Below, piece by piece: positions 1 through 12,189 of a stretch of DNA of 64,000 nucleotides (position 1 is its first letter; the number at the start of each line of letters is the position of its first letter). Source of the DNA: Apteryx mantelli. Lineage: Eukaryota > Chordata > Aves > Apterygiformes > Apterygidae. A model generated the notes under the pieces. The model did no database searches. It had not been told where the DNA came from and saw only the letters and a list, made by a program, of their open reading frames with translations. The position numbers and the translations under genes were made by a program. The stretch lies in assembly GCF_036417845.1 (NCBI RefSeq), contig NC_090011.1, positions 62,001 through 126,000 of the forward strand, in the 5' to 3' direction.

Positions 1-1920
1 GTTGGGCGGCGAGGGCGAAAGGCACGCAGCGCTTTCTTAGGCGGCGAGGCGGCGAAGGCATGCGCTGCTTTGCTAGGCGCCGAAGGAACACGGCGCTTTG
101 CTAGGCGGCGACGGCACGCGGAGCTTTGCTAGGCGGCGAGGCGGTGAAGGGACACGGCGCTTTGCTAGGCGGCGAGGGCGAGAAGGCACGCAGCGCTTTC
201 TTAGGCGGCGAGGCGGCGAAGGCACGCGCTGTTTTGCCAGGCGCTGAAGGCACGCCGCGGTGTGTGAGGCGGCGAAGGCACGCACTGCTTTGCCAGCCGC
301 CGAAGGCACGCCGCGGTGTGTGAGGCGGCGAAGGCACGCACTGCTTTGCCAGCCGCCGAAGGCACGCAGCGCTTTGCTAGGCTGCGATGCGGCGAGGCGC
401 TGAACGCAGGCAGTTCCTTGCTAGGCGCCCAAGGAACACGGCGCTTTGCTTGACGGCGACGGCACGCGCAGCTTTGCTAGGCGCCCAAGGGAGACGACGC
501 TTTGCTAGGCAGCGAGGCGGCAAACGCACAAAGCGATTTGCTCGGCGGTCATTCGCTGCCTCGCACAAGAGCTAACCACTGGGCATGTTGGCTGTCTCAC
601 AAACAAGCAGACTGCTGCGTCTCTGTGCTGCCTCGCCAACTAGCAAAGTGCTGCCTTGCTTCGCCTCCACGCCAAAAAGCCATCCGCCATGCCACTGCGC
701 CACCTGGTGCACAAGCCAAGTGCTGCATCTCTTCGCTGCCTCGCACAATGAGCAACCACTGGGCATGTTGGCTGTCTCACAAACAAGCAGCCTGCTGCGT
801 CTCTTCGCTGCCTCTCAAACTAAGGAAGCGCTGCGTGCCTTCGGCGCCTGGCAAAGCACTGTGTGCCTTCGCCACCTCGGCGCCTAAGAAAGCGCTGCGT
901 GCCTTCTCGCCCTCGCCGCCTAGCAAAGCACCGTGTGCCTTCGCCGCCTCCCCAATCGCTTCGTGCCTTCGCCGCCTAGCAAAGCGCCTAGCAAAGCGTC
1001 CTCAGCCTTCGCTGCCTAGCAAAGCTCCACGTCCGCTCGCCGCCTAGCAAAGCACTGTGTGCCCTCGCCGCCTCCTAGAGCGCTGCGTGGCTTCGGCGCC
1101 TGGCAAAGCGCTGAGTGCCTTCGGCGCCTAGCAAAGCACTGCGTGCCCTCGCCGCCTCGCACAGCGCTGCATCCTTGGGCGCCTAGGAAAGCGCTGCGTG
1201 CCTTCTCGCCCTCGCCGCCTAGCAAAGCGCCGTGTGCCTTCGCCGCCTGCCAAATCGCTTCGTGCATTCGCCGCCTCCCAAATCGCTTCGTGCCTTCGCC
1301 GCCTAGCAAAGCGCCTAGCAAAGCGTCCTCAGCCTTGGCTGCCTAGCAAAGCTCCACGTCCGCTCGCCACCTAGCAAAGCACTGTGTGCCCTCGCCGCCT
1401 CCTAGAGCGCTGCGTGCCTTGGGCGCCTGGCAAAGCGCTGAGTGCCTTCGGCGCCTAGCAAAGCACTGCGTGCCCTCGCCGCCTCGCACAGCGCTGCGTC
1501 CTTGGGCGCCTGGCAAAGCGCTGCGTGCCTTCGCCGCCTCGCCGCCTAGGAAAGCGCTGCGTGCCTTCTCGCCCTCGCCGCCTAGCAAAGCGCCGTGTGC
1601 CTTCGCCGCCTCCCAAATCGCTTCGTGCCTTCGCCGCCTAGCAAAGCGCCTAGCAAAGCGTCCTCAGCCTTCGCTGCCTAGCAAAGCTCCACGTCTGCTC
1701 GCCGCCTAGCAAAGCACTGTGTGCCCTCGCCGCCTCCTAGAGCGCTGCGTGCCTTGGGCGCCTGGCAAAGCGCTGCGTGCCTTCGCCGCCTCGCCGCCTA
1801 GCAAGGCGCCCTAGCCCGTCCACCACGATCAGATCGCTGCGTGCCTTCGCTGCCTCGGTGCTTAGCAAAGCGCCACGTGCCTTCGGCGCCTACAAAAGCG
1901 CCGTGTGCCTTCGGCGCTAC
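1..1920. repeat. Satellite array, partial inverted-repeat unit at the left edge
   Basis: The window opens inside a G-rich plus-oriented arm (1 to about 545) of tandem 28/36/44-bp monomers. Orientation flips near 546-565 (GCGGTCATTCGCTGCCTCGC). A diverged core follows to about 820, then a C-rich arm of reverse-complement monomers to the CTACTACGGCG junction at about 1921. The reverse arm holds two successive near-copies of a block of several hundred bp (about 1040-1350 and 1370-1720). They differ by scattered substitutions such as CCTTCG versus CCTTGG and CCCCAATCG versus CCCAAATCG. No gene is visible; open frames on both strands are arginine/alanine/proline-rich composition artefacts. Confidence 0.93.
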
Positions 1921-1940
1921 TACGGCGTTTGCTAAGCGGC
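1911..1940. repeat. Reverse-to-forward orientation junction, first of 41
   Basis: At this junction C-rich reverse monomers (ending GCCTTCGGCGCTAC) meet G-rich forward monomers (starting TACGGCGTTTGCTAAGCGG). The same junction recurs nearly invariantly, with its TACGGCG at 1921, 3197 (variant), 4361, 5702, 6888, 8438, 10016, 11203, 15192, 16885, 18118, 19764, 20914, 22711, 24357, 25507, 27304, 28950, 30100, 31878, 33515, 34886, 36628, 37999, 39741, 41295, 42445, 44050, 45236, 47006, 48504, 50274, 51645, 53387, 54758, 56500, 58054, 59204, 60809, 61995 and 63765. Its conservation implies one ancestral inversion event that was then amplified. I use it as the unit boundary throughout. Confidence 0.9.
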
Positions 1941-4900
1941 GAGGCGGCGAAGGGACGCAGCGGTGTGTGAGGCGGCGAAGGCAAGCAGCGCTTTGCTGGG
2001 CGGCGAGGCGGCGAAGGGCCGAAGCGATTGGGGAGGCGGTGAAGGGACACGGCGCTTTGTTGGGCGGCGAGGGCGAAAGGGACGCAGCGCTTTCTTAGGT
2101 GGCGAGGCGGCGAAGGCACGCGCTGCTTTGCTAGGTGCCGAAGGAACACGGCGCTTTGCTAAGCGCCGAAAGAACACGGCGCTTTGCTAGGCGGCGACGG
2201 GACGCGAAGCTTTGCTAAGCGGCGAGGGCGAGAAGGCACGCAGCGCTTTCTTAGGCGGCGAGGTGGCGAAGGCACGCGCTGCTTTGCCAGGCGCCGAAGG
2301 CACGCAGCGCTTTGCTAGGCTGCGGTACGGCGAGGCGCTGAAGGCAGGCACTTCTTTGCTAGGTGCCCAAGGAACACGGCGCTTTGCTTGACGGCGACGG
2401 CACGCGCAGCTTTGCTAGGCGCCCAAGGGAGACGACGCTTTGCTAGGCAGCGAGGCGGCGAACGCACAAAGCGATTTGCTCGGCGGTCATTTGCTGCCTC
2501 ACACAATAGCTAACCACCGTGCATGTTGGCTGTCTCACAAACAAGCAGCCTGCTGCGTCTCTTCGCTGCCTTGCCAACTAGCAAAGTGCTGCCTCGCTTC
2601 GCCTCCAGGCGAAAAAGCCATCCGCCATGCCACTGCGCCACCTGGTGCACAAGCAAAGTGCTGCATCTCTTCGCTGCCTCGCACAATGAGCAATCACTGG
2701 GCATGTTGGCTGTCTCACAAACAAGCAGCCTGCTGCGTCTCTTCGCTGCCTCTCAAACTAAGGAAGCGCTGCGTGCCTTCGGCGCCTGGCAAAGCACTGT
2801 GTGCCTTCGCTGCCTCGCCGCCTAGGAAAGCGCTGCGTGCCTTCTCGCCCTCGCCGCCTAGCAAAGCGCCGTGTGCCTTCGCCGCCTCCCAAATCGCTTC
2901 GTGCCTTCGCCGCCTAGCAAAGCGCCTAGCAAAGCGTCCTCAGCCTTCGCTGCCTAGCAAAGCTCCACGTCTGCTCGCCGCCTAGCAAAGCACTGTGTGC
3001 CCTCGCCGCCTCCTAGAGCGCTGCGTGCCTTGGGCGCCTGGCAAAGCGCTGCGTGCCTTCGCCGCCTCGCTGCCTAGCAAGGCGCCCGAGCCCATCGACC
3101 ACGATCAAATGGCTGCGTGCCTTCGCTGCCTCGGTGCTTAGCAAGGCGCCACGTGCCTTCGGCGCCTACAAAAGCGCCGTGTGCCTTTGGCGCTCCTACG
3201 GCGTTTGCTAAGCGGCGAGGCGGTGAAGGGACGCAGCGGGGTGTGAGGCGGCGAAGGCAAGCAGCGCTTTGCTAGGCGGCGAAGGCACGCACTGCTTTGC
3301 CAGCCGCCGAAGGCACGCAGCGCTTTGCTAGACATTGATGCGGTGATTCGCCGAACGCAGGCAGTTCTTTGCTAGGTGCCGAAGGAACACGGCGCTTTGC
3401 TTGACGGCGACGGCACGCGCAGCTTGCTAGGTGCCCAAGGCAGACGACGCTTTGCTTGGCAGCGAGGCGGCGAACGCATAAAGCCATTTGCTAGGCGGTG
3501 ATTCGCTGCCTCACAGAAGAACGAACCACTGTGCATGTTGGCTGTGTCACAAACAAGGAGACTGCTGCGTCTCTTCGCTGCCTCGCCAACAAGCAAACCG
3601 CTGCATCTCTTCACTGCCTCACCAGCAAGCAAAGCACTCGATCTGCTCGCCGCCTCACCAGCATGCAAAGCGCCGCGTCTCTTGGGCGCCTCGCAAACTA
3701 AACGCTGCATCTGTTCAGTGCCTCGCCAAAAAGCAGAGCGCTGCGTCTATTCGCTGACTGGCAGAAAAAGCAAAGCACGGCACCTCTTCGCTGCCTGGCC
3801 AACAAGCAAAGCGCTCCATCTCTTCGCTGCCTCGCAAACGAAGGAAGCGCTGCGTGCCTTGGGCGCCTAGCAAAGCAGCACGTGCCTTCGCTGCCTCGCT
3901 GCCTAAGAAAGCGCTGCGTGCCTTCTCGCCCTCGCCGCCTAGCAAAATGCCCTGTCCCTTCGCCGCCTCCCAAATCGCTTCGTGCCTTCGCCGCCTAGCA
4001 AAGCGCCAAGCAAAGCATCCTCAGCCTTGGCTGCCTAGCAAAGCTCCACGTCCGCTCGCCGCCTAGCAAAGCACTGTGTGCCCTCGCCGCCTCCTAGAGC
4101 GCTGCGTGCCTTCAGTGCCTGGCAAAGCGCTGCGTGCCTTGGACGCCTGGCAAAGCACTGCGTACCCTTACCACCTCGCACAGCGCTGCGTCCTTGGGCG
4201 CCTGGCAAAACGCTGCGTGCCTTTGCTGCCTCGCCGCCTAGCAAGGCGCCCTAGCCCGTCGACCACGATCAAATCGCTGCGTGCCTTCGCTGCCTCGGTG
4301 CTTAGCAAAGCGCCACGTGCATTCGGCGCCTACAAAAGCGCCGTGTGCCTTCGGCGCTACTACGGCGTTTGCTAAGCGGCGAGGCGGCGAAGGGACGCAG
4401 CGGTGTGTGAGGCGGCAAAGGCAAGTAGCGCTTTGCTAGGCGGCGAGGTGGAGAAGGGACGAAGCGATCGGGGAGGTGGTGAAGGGACATGGCGCTTTTT
4501 TGTTCGGCGAGGGAGAAAAGGGACGCAGCGCTCTCTTAGGCGGCGAGGCGGCAACGGCACGTGCTGCTTTGCTAGGCGCCGAAGGAACACGGCGCTTTGC
4601 TAGGCGGCGACAGCACGCGGAGCTTTGCTAGGCGGCGAGGCGGTGAAGGGACACGGCGCTTTGCTAGGCGGCGAGGGCGAGAAGGCACGCGCTGCTCTGC
4701 CAGGCGGCGAAGGCACGCCGCGGTGTGTGAGGCGGCGAAGGCACGCACTGCTTTGCCAGGCGCCGAAGGCACGCAGCGCTTTGCTAGGCTGCGATGCGGC
4801 GAGGCGCCGAGCGCAGGCACTTCTTTGCTAGGCGCCCAAAGAACGCGGCGCTTTGCTTGACGGCGACGGCACGCGCAGCTTTGCTAGGCGCCCAAGGCAG

Positions 4901-7900
4901 ACGACGCTTTGCTAGGCAGCGAGGCGGCGAACGCACAAAGCGATTTGCTCGGCGGTCATTCGCTGCCTCGCACAAGAGCTAACCACTGGGCATGTTGGCT
5001 GTCTCAGAAACAAGCAGACTGCTGCGTCTCTGCGCTGCCTCGCCAACTAGCAAAGTGCTGCCTCGCTTCGCCTCCACGCCAAAAAGCCATCCGCGATGCC
5101 ACTGCACCACCTGGTGCACAAGCAAGGTGCTGCATCTCTTCGCTGCCTCGCACAATGAGCAACCACTGTGCATGTTGGCTGTGGCACAAACAAGGAGACT
5201 GCTGAATCTCTTCGCTGCCTCGCCAACAAGCAGACCGCTGCGTGTATTCGCTGACTGGCAGAAATAGCAAAGCACGGCGCCTGTTCGCTGCCTGGCCAAC
5301 AAGCAAAGCGCTCCATCTCTTCGCTGCCTCACAAACAAAGGAAGCGCTGCGTGCCTTCGGCACCTAGCAAAGCGCCGTGTGCCTTCGCCGCCTCCCCAAT
5401 CGCTTCGTGCCTTCGCCGCCTAGCAAAGCGCCTAGCAAAGCGTCCTCAGCCTTCGCTGCCTAGCAAAGCTCCACGTCCGCTCGCCGCCTAGCAAAGCACT
5501 GCGTGCCCTCGCCGCCTCGCACAGCGCTGCGTCCTTGGGCGCCTGGCAAAGCGCTGCGTGCCTTCGCCGCCTCGCCGCCTAGCAAGGCACCCGAGCCCGT
5601 CCACCACGATCAGATCGCTGCGTGCCTTCGCTGCCTCGGTGCTTAGCAAAGCGCCACGTGCCTTCGGCGCCTACAAAAGCGCCGTGTGCCTTCGGCGCTA
5701 CTACGGCGTTTGCTAAGCGGCGAGGCGGCGAAGGGACGCAGCGGTGTGTGAGGCGGCGAAGGCAAGCAGCGCTTTGCTGGGCGGTGAAGGGCCGAAGCGA
5801 TTGGGGAGGCGGTGAAGGGACACGGCGCTTTGTTGGGCGGCGAGGGCGAAAGGGACGCAGCGCTTTCTTCGGTGGCGAGGCGGCGAAGGCACGCGCTGCT
5901 TTGCTAGGCGCCGAAGGAACACGGCGCTTTGCTAGGCGGCGACGGCACGCGGAGCTTTGCTAGGCGGCGAGGCGGTGAAGGGACACGGCGCTTTGCTAGG
6001 CGGCGAGGGCGAGAAGGCACGCAGCGCTTTCTCAGGCGGCAAGGCGGCGAAGGCACGCGCTGCTCTGCCAGGCGGCGAAGGCACGCCGCGGTGTGTGAGG
6101 CGGCGAAGGCACGCAGCGCTTTGCCAGCCGCCGAAGGCACGCAGCGCTTTGCTAGGCTGCGATGCGGCGAGGCGCCGAACGCAGGCAGTTCTTTGCTAGG
6201 CGCCCAAGGAACACGGCGCTTTGCTTGACGGCGACGGCACGCGCAGCTTTGCTAGGCGCCCAAGGCAGACGACGCTTTGCTAGGCAGCGAGGCGGCGAAC
6301 GCACAAAGCGATTTGCTCGGCGGTCATTCGCTGCCTCGCACAAGAGCTAACCACTGTGCATGTTGGCTGTCTCACAAACAAGCAGACTGCTGCGTCTCTG
6401 CGCTGCCTCGCCAACAAGCAGAGCGCTGCGTGTATTGGCTGACTGGCAGAAAGCAAAGCACGGCGCCTGTTCGCTGCCTGGCCAACAAGCAAAGCGCTCC
6501 ATCTCTTCGCTGCCTCACAAACAAAGGAAGCGCTGCGTGCCTTCGGCGCCTAGCAAAGCGCCGTGTGCCTTCGCCGCCTCCCCAATCGCTTCGTGCCTTC
6601 GCCGCCTAGCAAAGCGCCTAGCAAAGCGTCCTCAGCCTTCGCTGCCTAGCAAAGCTCCACGTCCGCTCACCGCCTAGCAAAGCGCTGCGTGCCCTCGCCG
6701 CCTCGCACAGCGCTGCGTCCTTGGGCGCCTGGCAAAGCGCTGCGTGCCTTCGCCGCCTCGCCGCCTAGCAAGGCGCCCTAGCCCGTCCACCACGATCAGA
6801 TCGCTGCGTGCCTTCGCTGCCTCGGTGCTTAGCAAAGCGCCACGTGCCTTCGGCGCCTACAAAAGCGCCGTGTGCCTTCGGCGCTACTACGGCGTTTGCT
6901 AAGCGGCGAGGCGGCGAAGGGACGCAGCGGTGTGTGAGGCGGCGAAGGCAAGCAGCGCTTTGCTGGGCGGCGAGGCGGCGAAGGGCCGAAGCGATTGGGG
7001 AGGCGGTGAAGGGACAGGGCGCTTTGTTGGGCGGCGAGGGCGAAAGGGACGCAGCGCTTTCTTAGGCGGCGAGGCGGCGAAGGCACGCGCTGCTTTGCCT
7101 GGCGCCGAAGGAACACGGCGCTTTGCTAGGCGGCGACGGGACGCGGAGCTTTGCTAGGCGGCGAGGCGGTGAAGGGACACGGCGCTTTGCTAGGCGGCGA
7201 GGGCGAGAAGGCACGCAGCGCTTTCTCAGGCGGCGAGGCGGCGAAGGCACGCGCTGCTCTGCCAGGCGGCGAAGGCACGCCGCGGTGTGTGAGGCCGCGA
7301 AGGCACGCAGCGCTTTGCTAGGCTGCGATGCGGCGAGGCGCCGAACGCAGGCACTTCTTTGCTAGGCGCCCAAGGAACACGGCGCTTTGCTTGACGGCGA
7401 CGGCACGCGCAGCTTTGCTAGGCGCCCAAGGCAGACGACGCTTTGCTAGGCAGCGAGGCGGCGAACGCACAAAGCGATTTGCTCGGCGGTCATTCGCTGC
7501 CTCGCACAAGAGCTAACCACTGTGCATGTTGGCTGTCTCACAAACAAGCAGACTGCTGCGTCTCTGCGCTGCCTCGCCAACTAGCAAAGTGCTGCCTCGC
7601 TTCGCCTCCACGCCAAAAAGCCATCCGCCATGCCACTGCGCCACCTGGTGCACAAGCAAAGTGCTGCATCTCTTCGCTGCCTCGCACAATGAGCAACCAC
7701 TGTGCATGTTGGCTGTGTCACAATCAAGGAGACTGCTGAATCTCTTCGCTGCCTCGGCAACAAGCAAACCACTCGATCTGCTCGCCGCCTCGCCAGCATG
7801 CAAAGCGCCGCGTCTCTTGGGCGCCTCGCAAACTAAACGCTGCATCTGTTCAGTGCCTCGCCAAAAAGCAGAGCGCTGCGTGTATTCGCTGAGTGGCAGA

Positions 7901-10900
7901 AAGCAAAGCACGGCGCCTGTTCACTGCCTGGCCAACAAGCAAAGCGCTCCATCTCTTCGCTGCCTCGCAAACGAAGGAAGCGCTGCGTGCCTTCGGCGCC
8001 TAGCAAAGCAGCGCGTGCCTTCGCTGCCTCGCCGCCTAAGAAAGCGCTGCGTGCCTTCTCGCCCTCGCCGCCTAGCAAAGCGCCGTGTGCCTTCGCCGCC
8101 TCCCCAATCGCTTCGTGCCTTCGCCGCCTAGCAAAGCGCCTAGCAAAGCGTCCTCAGCCTTCGCTGCCTAGCAAAGCTCCACGTCCGCTCGCCGCCCAGC
8201 AAAGCACTGTGTGCCCTCGCCGCCTCCTAGAGCGCTGCGTGCCTTCGGTGCCTGGCAAAGCGTTGCGTCCTTGGGCGCCTGGCAAAGCGCTGCGTGCCTT
8301 CGCCGCCTCGCCGCCTAGCAAGGCGCCCTAGCCCGTCCACCACGATCAGATCGCTGCGTGCCTTCGCTGCCTCGGTGCTTAGCAAAGCGCCACGTGCCTT
8401 CGGCGCCTACAAAAGCGCCGTGTGCCTTCGGCGCTACTACGGCGTTTGCTAAGCGGCGAGGCGGCGAAGGGACGCAGCGGTGTGTGAGGCGGCGAAGGCA
8501 AGCAGCGCTTTGCTGGGCGGCGAGGCGGCGAAGGGCCGAAGCGATTGGGGAGGCGGTGAAGGGACACGGCGCTTTGTTGGGCGGCGAGGGCGAAAGGGAC
8601 GCAGCGCTTTCTTAGGCGGTAAGGCGGCGAAGGCACGCGCTGCTTTGCTAGGCGCCGAAGGAACACGGCGCTTTGCTAGGCGGCGAGGGCGAGAAGGCAC
8701 GCAGCGCTTTCTCAGGCGGCGAGGCGGCGAAGGCACGCGCTGCTCTGCCAGGCGGCGAAGGCACGCCGCGCTGTGTGAGGCGGCGAAGGCACGCACGGCT
8801 TTGCCAGCCGCCGAAGGCACGCAGCGCTTTGCTAGGCTGCGATGCGGCGAGGCGCCGAACGCAGGCAGTTCTTTGCTAGGCGCCCAAGGAACACGGCGCT
8901 TTGCTTGACGGCGACGGCACGCGCAGCTTTGCTAGGCGCCCAAGGGAGACGACGCTTTGCTAGGCAGCGAGGCGGCGAACGCACAAAGCGATTTGCTCGG
9001 CGGTCATTCGCTGCCTCGCACAAGAGCTAACCACTGTGCATGTTGGCTGTCTCACAAACAAGCAGACTGCTGCGTCTCTGCGCTGCCTCGCCAACTAGCA
9101 AAGTGCTGCCTCGCTTCGCCTCCACGCCAAAAAGCCATCCGCCATGCCACTGCACCACCTGGTGCACAAGCAAGGTGCTGCATCTCTTCGCTGCCTCGCA
9201 CAATGAGCAACCACTGTGCATGTTGGCTGTGGCACAATCAAGGAGACTGCTGAATCTCTTCGCTGCCTCGCCAACAAGCAAACCGCTGCATCTCTTCGCT
9301 GCCTCACCAACAAGCAAAGCACTCGATCTGCTCGCCGCCTCGCCAGCATGCAAAGCGCCGCGTCTCTTGGGCGCCTCGCAAACTAAACGCTGCATCTGTT
9401 CAGTGCCTCGCCAAAAAGCAGAGCGCTGCGTGTATTCGCTGAGTGGCAGAAAGCAAAGCATGGCGCCTGTTCGCTGCCTGGCCAACAAGCAAAGCGCTCC
9501 ATCTCTTCGCTGCCTCGCAAACGAAGGAAGCGCTGCGTGCCTTCGGCGCCTAGCAAAGCAGCGCGTGCCTTCGCTGCCTCGCCGCCTAAGAAAGCGCTGC
9601 GTGCCTTCTCGCCCTCGCCGCCTAGCAAAGCGCCGTGTGCCTTCGCCGCCTCCCCAATCGCTTCGTGCCTTCGCCGCCTAGCAAAGCGCCTAGCAAAGCG
9701 TCCTCAGCCTTCGCTGCCTAGCAAAGCTCCACATCCGCTCGCCGCCTAGCAAAGCACTGTGTGCCCTCGCCGCCTCCTAGAGCGCTGCGTGCCTTCGGCG
9801 CCTGGCAAAGCACTGCGTGCCCTCGCCGCCTCGCACAGCGCTGCGTCCTTGGGCTCCTGGCAAAGCGCTGCGTGCCTTCGCCGCCTCGCCGCCTAGCAAG
9901 GCGCCCTAGCCCGTCCACCACGATCAGATCGCTGCGTGCCTTCGCTGCCTCGGTGCTTAGCAAAGCGCCACGTGCCTTCGGCGCCTACAAAAGCGCCGTG
10001 TGCCTTCGGCGCTACTACGGCGTTTGCTAAGCGGCGAGGCGGCGAAGGGACGCAGCGGTGTGTGAGGCGGCGAAGGCAAGCAGTGCTTTGCTGGGCGGCG
10101 AGGCGGCGAAGGGCCGAAGCGATTGGGGAGGCGGTGAAGGGACAGGGCGCTTTGTTGGGCGGCGAGGGCGAAAGGGACGCAGCGCTTTCTTAGGCGGCGA
10201 GGCGGCGAAGGCACGCGCTGCTTTGCCTGGCGCCGAAGGAACACGGCGCTTTGCTAGGCGGCGACGGCAGGCGGAGCTTTGCTAGGCGGCGAGGCGGTGA
10301 AGGGACACGGCGCTTTGCTAGGCGGCGAGGGCGAGAAGGCACGCAGCGCTTTCTCAGGCGGCGAGGCGGCGAAGGCACGCGCTGCTTTGCTAGGCGCCCA
10401 AGGCAGACGACGCTTTGCTAGGCAGCGAGGCGGCGAACGCACAAAGCGATTTGCTCGGCGGTCATTCGCTGCCTCGCACAAGAGCTAACCACTGTGCATG
10501 TTGACTGTGTCACAAACAAGGAGACTGCTGAATCTCTTCGCTGCCTCACCAACAAGCAAAGCACTCGATCTGCTCGCCGCCTCGCCAGCATGCAAAGCGC
10601 CGCGTCTCTTGGCCGCCTCGCAAACTAAACGCTGCATCTGTTCAGTGCCTCGCCAAAAAGCAGAGCGCTGCGTGTATTCGCTGAGTGGCAGAAAGCAAAG
10701 CACGGCGCCTGTTCGCTGCCTGGCCAACAAGCAAAGCGCTCCATCTCTTCGCTGCCTCGCAAACGAAGGAAGCGCTGCGTGCCTTGGGCGCCTAGCAAAG
10801 CAGCGCGTGCCTTCGCTGCCTCGCCGCCTAAGAAAGCGCTGCGTGCCTTCTCGCCCTCGCCGCCTAGCAAAGCGCCGTGTGCCTTCGCCGCCTCCCCAAT

Positions 10901-11327
10901 CGCTTCGTGCCTTCGCCGCCTAGCAAAGCGCCTAGCAAAGCGTCCTCAGCCTTCGCTGCCTAGCAAAGCTCCACGTCCGCTCGCCGCCTAGCAAAGCACT
11001 GCGTGCCCTCGCCGCCTCCTAGAGCGCTGCGTGCCTTCGGCGCCTGGCAAAGCGCTGCGTGCCTTCGCCGCCTCGCCGCCTAGCAAGGCGCCCTAGCCCG
11101 TCCACCACGATCAGATCGCTGCGTGCCTTCGCTGCCTCGGTGCTTAGCAAAGCGCCACGTGCCTTCGGCGCCTACAAAAGTGCCGTGTGCCTTCGGCGCT
11201 ACTACGGCGTTTGCTAAGCGGCGAGGCGGCGAAGGGACGCAGCGGTGTGTGAGGCGGCGAAGGCAAGCAGCGCTTTGCTGGGCGGCGAGGCGGCGAAGGG
11301 CCGAAGCGATTGGGGAGGCGGTGAAGG
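1921..11327. repeat. Heterogeneous left satellite block, seven units plus the start of an eighth
   Basis: Units delimited by the reverse-to-forward flip run 1921-3196, 3197-4360, 4361-5701, 5702-6887, 6888-8437, 8438-10015 and 10016-11202, giving lengths of 1276, 1164, 1341, 1186, 1550, 1578 and 1187 bp. An eighth unit starts at 11203 and is interrupted by the ERV after 131 bp. Each unit has a plus-oriented arm, a diverged core and a minus-oriented arm. Lengths follow no regular order. Single-base variants (GGGACACGG versus GGGACAGGG, TGCGCCACC versus TGCACCACC) are mixed among neighbours, unlike the ordered copies to the right. The flip at 3197 is an atypical variant (GCTCCTACGG). I see no coding, RNA or regulatory feature. 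Confidence 0.93.
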
Positions 11328-11333
11328 GACACG
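11328..11333. repeat. Target site duplication, left copy (GACACG)
   Basis: GACACG lies directly before the TG of the left LTR and recurs at 14205-14210 directly after the CA of the right LTR. The uninterrupted satellite reads GAAGGGACACGGCGCTTTG, with one copy of this hexamer, so the duplication was made by integration. Six bp is the duplication size of alpharetroviral integrase. Confidence 0.95.
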
Positions 11334-11566
11334 TGTTACCGTTCTCGTTCTTACCGAGGAGGCACGGGGCCTTCTCCCCAGGCCCCGGACCATCACCACA
11401 CAGACACCAATATGAGGAGTGGCAAAATGGCGTTTAATGAAGCGTGTCCTACTCTATTATAATGCTGTAAAGCCCCGCCTTCTTCTCCGGCAGCAGTGCT
11501 CCGCCCGTTACAACCTTCCCATGTTCCGCCCCGCAGTGCCTCCCTGCTCATCCTTTTTCCTCCACA
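11334..11566 (-). repeat. 3' LTR of the ERV
   Basis: This 233-bp LTR is identical base for base to 13972-14204. In element orientation it starts TGTGGAGG and ends GGTAACA. It sits just downstream of the purine-rich tract, as a 3' LTR should. It would supply the poly(A) signal (ATTAAA) and processing site for the element transcript. Confidence 0.95.
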
Positions 11567-11580
11567 TCTCCCCCTCTCCC
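11567..11580 (-). other. Polypurine tract next to the 3' LTR
   Basis: On the minus strand the 14-nt all-purine run GGGAGAGGGGGAGA abuts the TGTGG start of the 3' LTR. This is where a plus-strand primer for reverse transcription should lie, and it defines the U3 boundary. Confidence 0.85.
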
Positions 11581-11723
11581 ATCAACGTTGTTTCGTTATA
11601 TCGAGCGGGACGCAACAAAACACGCGGAAGTGCGGCGTGTCTCGACGGGACCACCATCGGGTGGTTCCTTGCATTAGTAGCTTCGTGAGCGGAGCTGTGT
11701 GCTGCCTCCCCTTCTTCCGAATC
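11581..11723 (-). other. Non-coding stretch between env tail 2 and the polypurine tract
   Basis: About 140 bp with no frame I trust. It includes an inverted repeat at 11650-11665 (ACCACC-ATCG-GGTGGT) that could form a small RNA hairpin in the 3' region of the element transcript. A 64-codon minus-strand frame crosses this stretch but overlaps the env tail in another phase and has no retroviral hallmark. Confidence 0.5.
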
Positions 11724-12041
11724 TTAACGCAGGCGATGTCCTTGTCTTCGTCGTTCAGGGAAAACCTTAAAGGCATAGGCGGGATTGCTCATTTCCAACA
11801 GACTATATTCCCCCCCTCCAAAGCCCAGCCATTCCTCCAGAAGTTCTCCTTCTTGTTGTCGAGCAATCCAGACTTGGCCCGCTACTTTCAGCAAGGCTTT
11901 CTTAACGCAGCTCAGTATTACACACAAGCATAAGCCTATAATTATGAGGATTAGCACAATGCGCAAGCCTTCAGCGAGCAGTCCTATTAGCCACTGTGGT
12001 AGATTGCCAAACAGGTTAGTTAGCCATTCGTCTAATGGCGT
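11724..12041 (-). pseudogene. env: env transmembrane-subunit C-terminal fragment, tail 2
   Basis: An open frame of 105 codons follows an in-frame TAA (12042-12044) and ends at TAA (11724-11726). There is no ATG at its head, so it is a fragment. It reads WLTNLFGNLPQWLIGLLAEG, then a strongly hydrophobic stretch (LRIVLILIIIGLCLCVIL), then SCVKK and a hydrophilic tail of about 60 residues. This is the membrane-proximal, membrane-spanning and cytoplasmic order expected at the end of a retroviral transmembrane envelope subunit, and two cysteines at the inner membrane face could be acylated. It lies directly upstream of the non-coding stretch and polypurine tract, where env ends in a provirus. The surface subunit, fusion peptide and ectodomain are absent. 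Assignment as env rests on position and hydropathy, not on a sequence match. Confidence 0.72.
12023..12039. repeat. Inverted repeat at the fossil-LTR/env junction
   Basis: GCCATT-CGTCT-AATGGC forms a perfect 6-bp stem with a 5-bp loop. The outer arm is the first six bases of R of the fossil LTR, and the inner arm lies in env tail 2. The fusion point therefore coincides with a short palindrome, which may have promoted a template switch. Confidence 0.7.
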
Positions 12042-12189
12042 TTATTGTGGGCTGCGTGCAAGCTTACATACAGGTGCACTTCGTTTCCACCCCTAGGCTG
12101 CGCGTCACACCGCGTGATCTTCCGCTACGCCTAGTCTACCGCTTCTCATGCAAATATCTTGTCTATGCAGTTTCCCAAGATCCACCACA
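12034..12189 (-). repeat. Partial fossil LTR of a different alpharetroviral type, U3 plus the start of R
   Basis: In element orientation this 156-bp segment starts TGTGGTGG directly after a purine run (12190-12200) and ends AATAAACGCCATT. The active LTR has the parallel layout: TGTGGAGG after a purine run, later ATTAAACGCCATT at the U3/R boundary. The two U3 sequences are otherwise unalike. The fossil U3 contains an octamer-type ATTTGCAT (12148-12155), a weak TATA-like TATGTAAG (12063-12070) and a canonical AATAAA (12041-12046). It stops six bases into R and is fused to env tail 2. I infer that a second ERV lineage donated an env tail, polypurine tract and U3. Confidence 0.75.

Noticed and set aside
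11582-11776. 64-codon minus-strand frame after env tail 2
   Set aside because: It overlaps the end of the env frame in another phase, has no retroviral hallmark and falls where the 3' non-coding region is expected.
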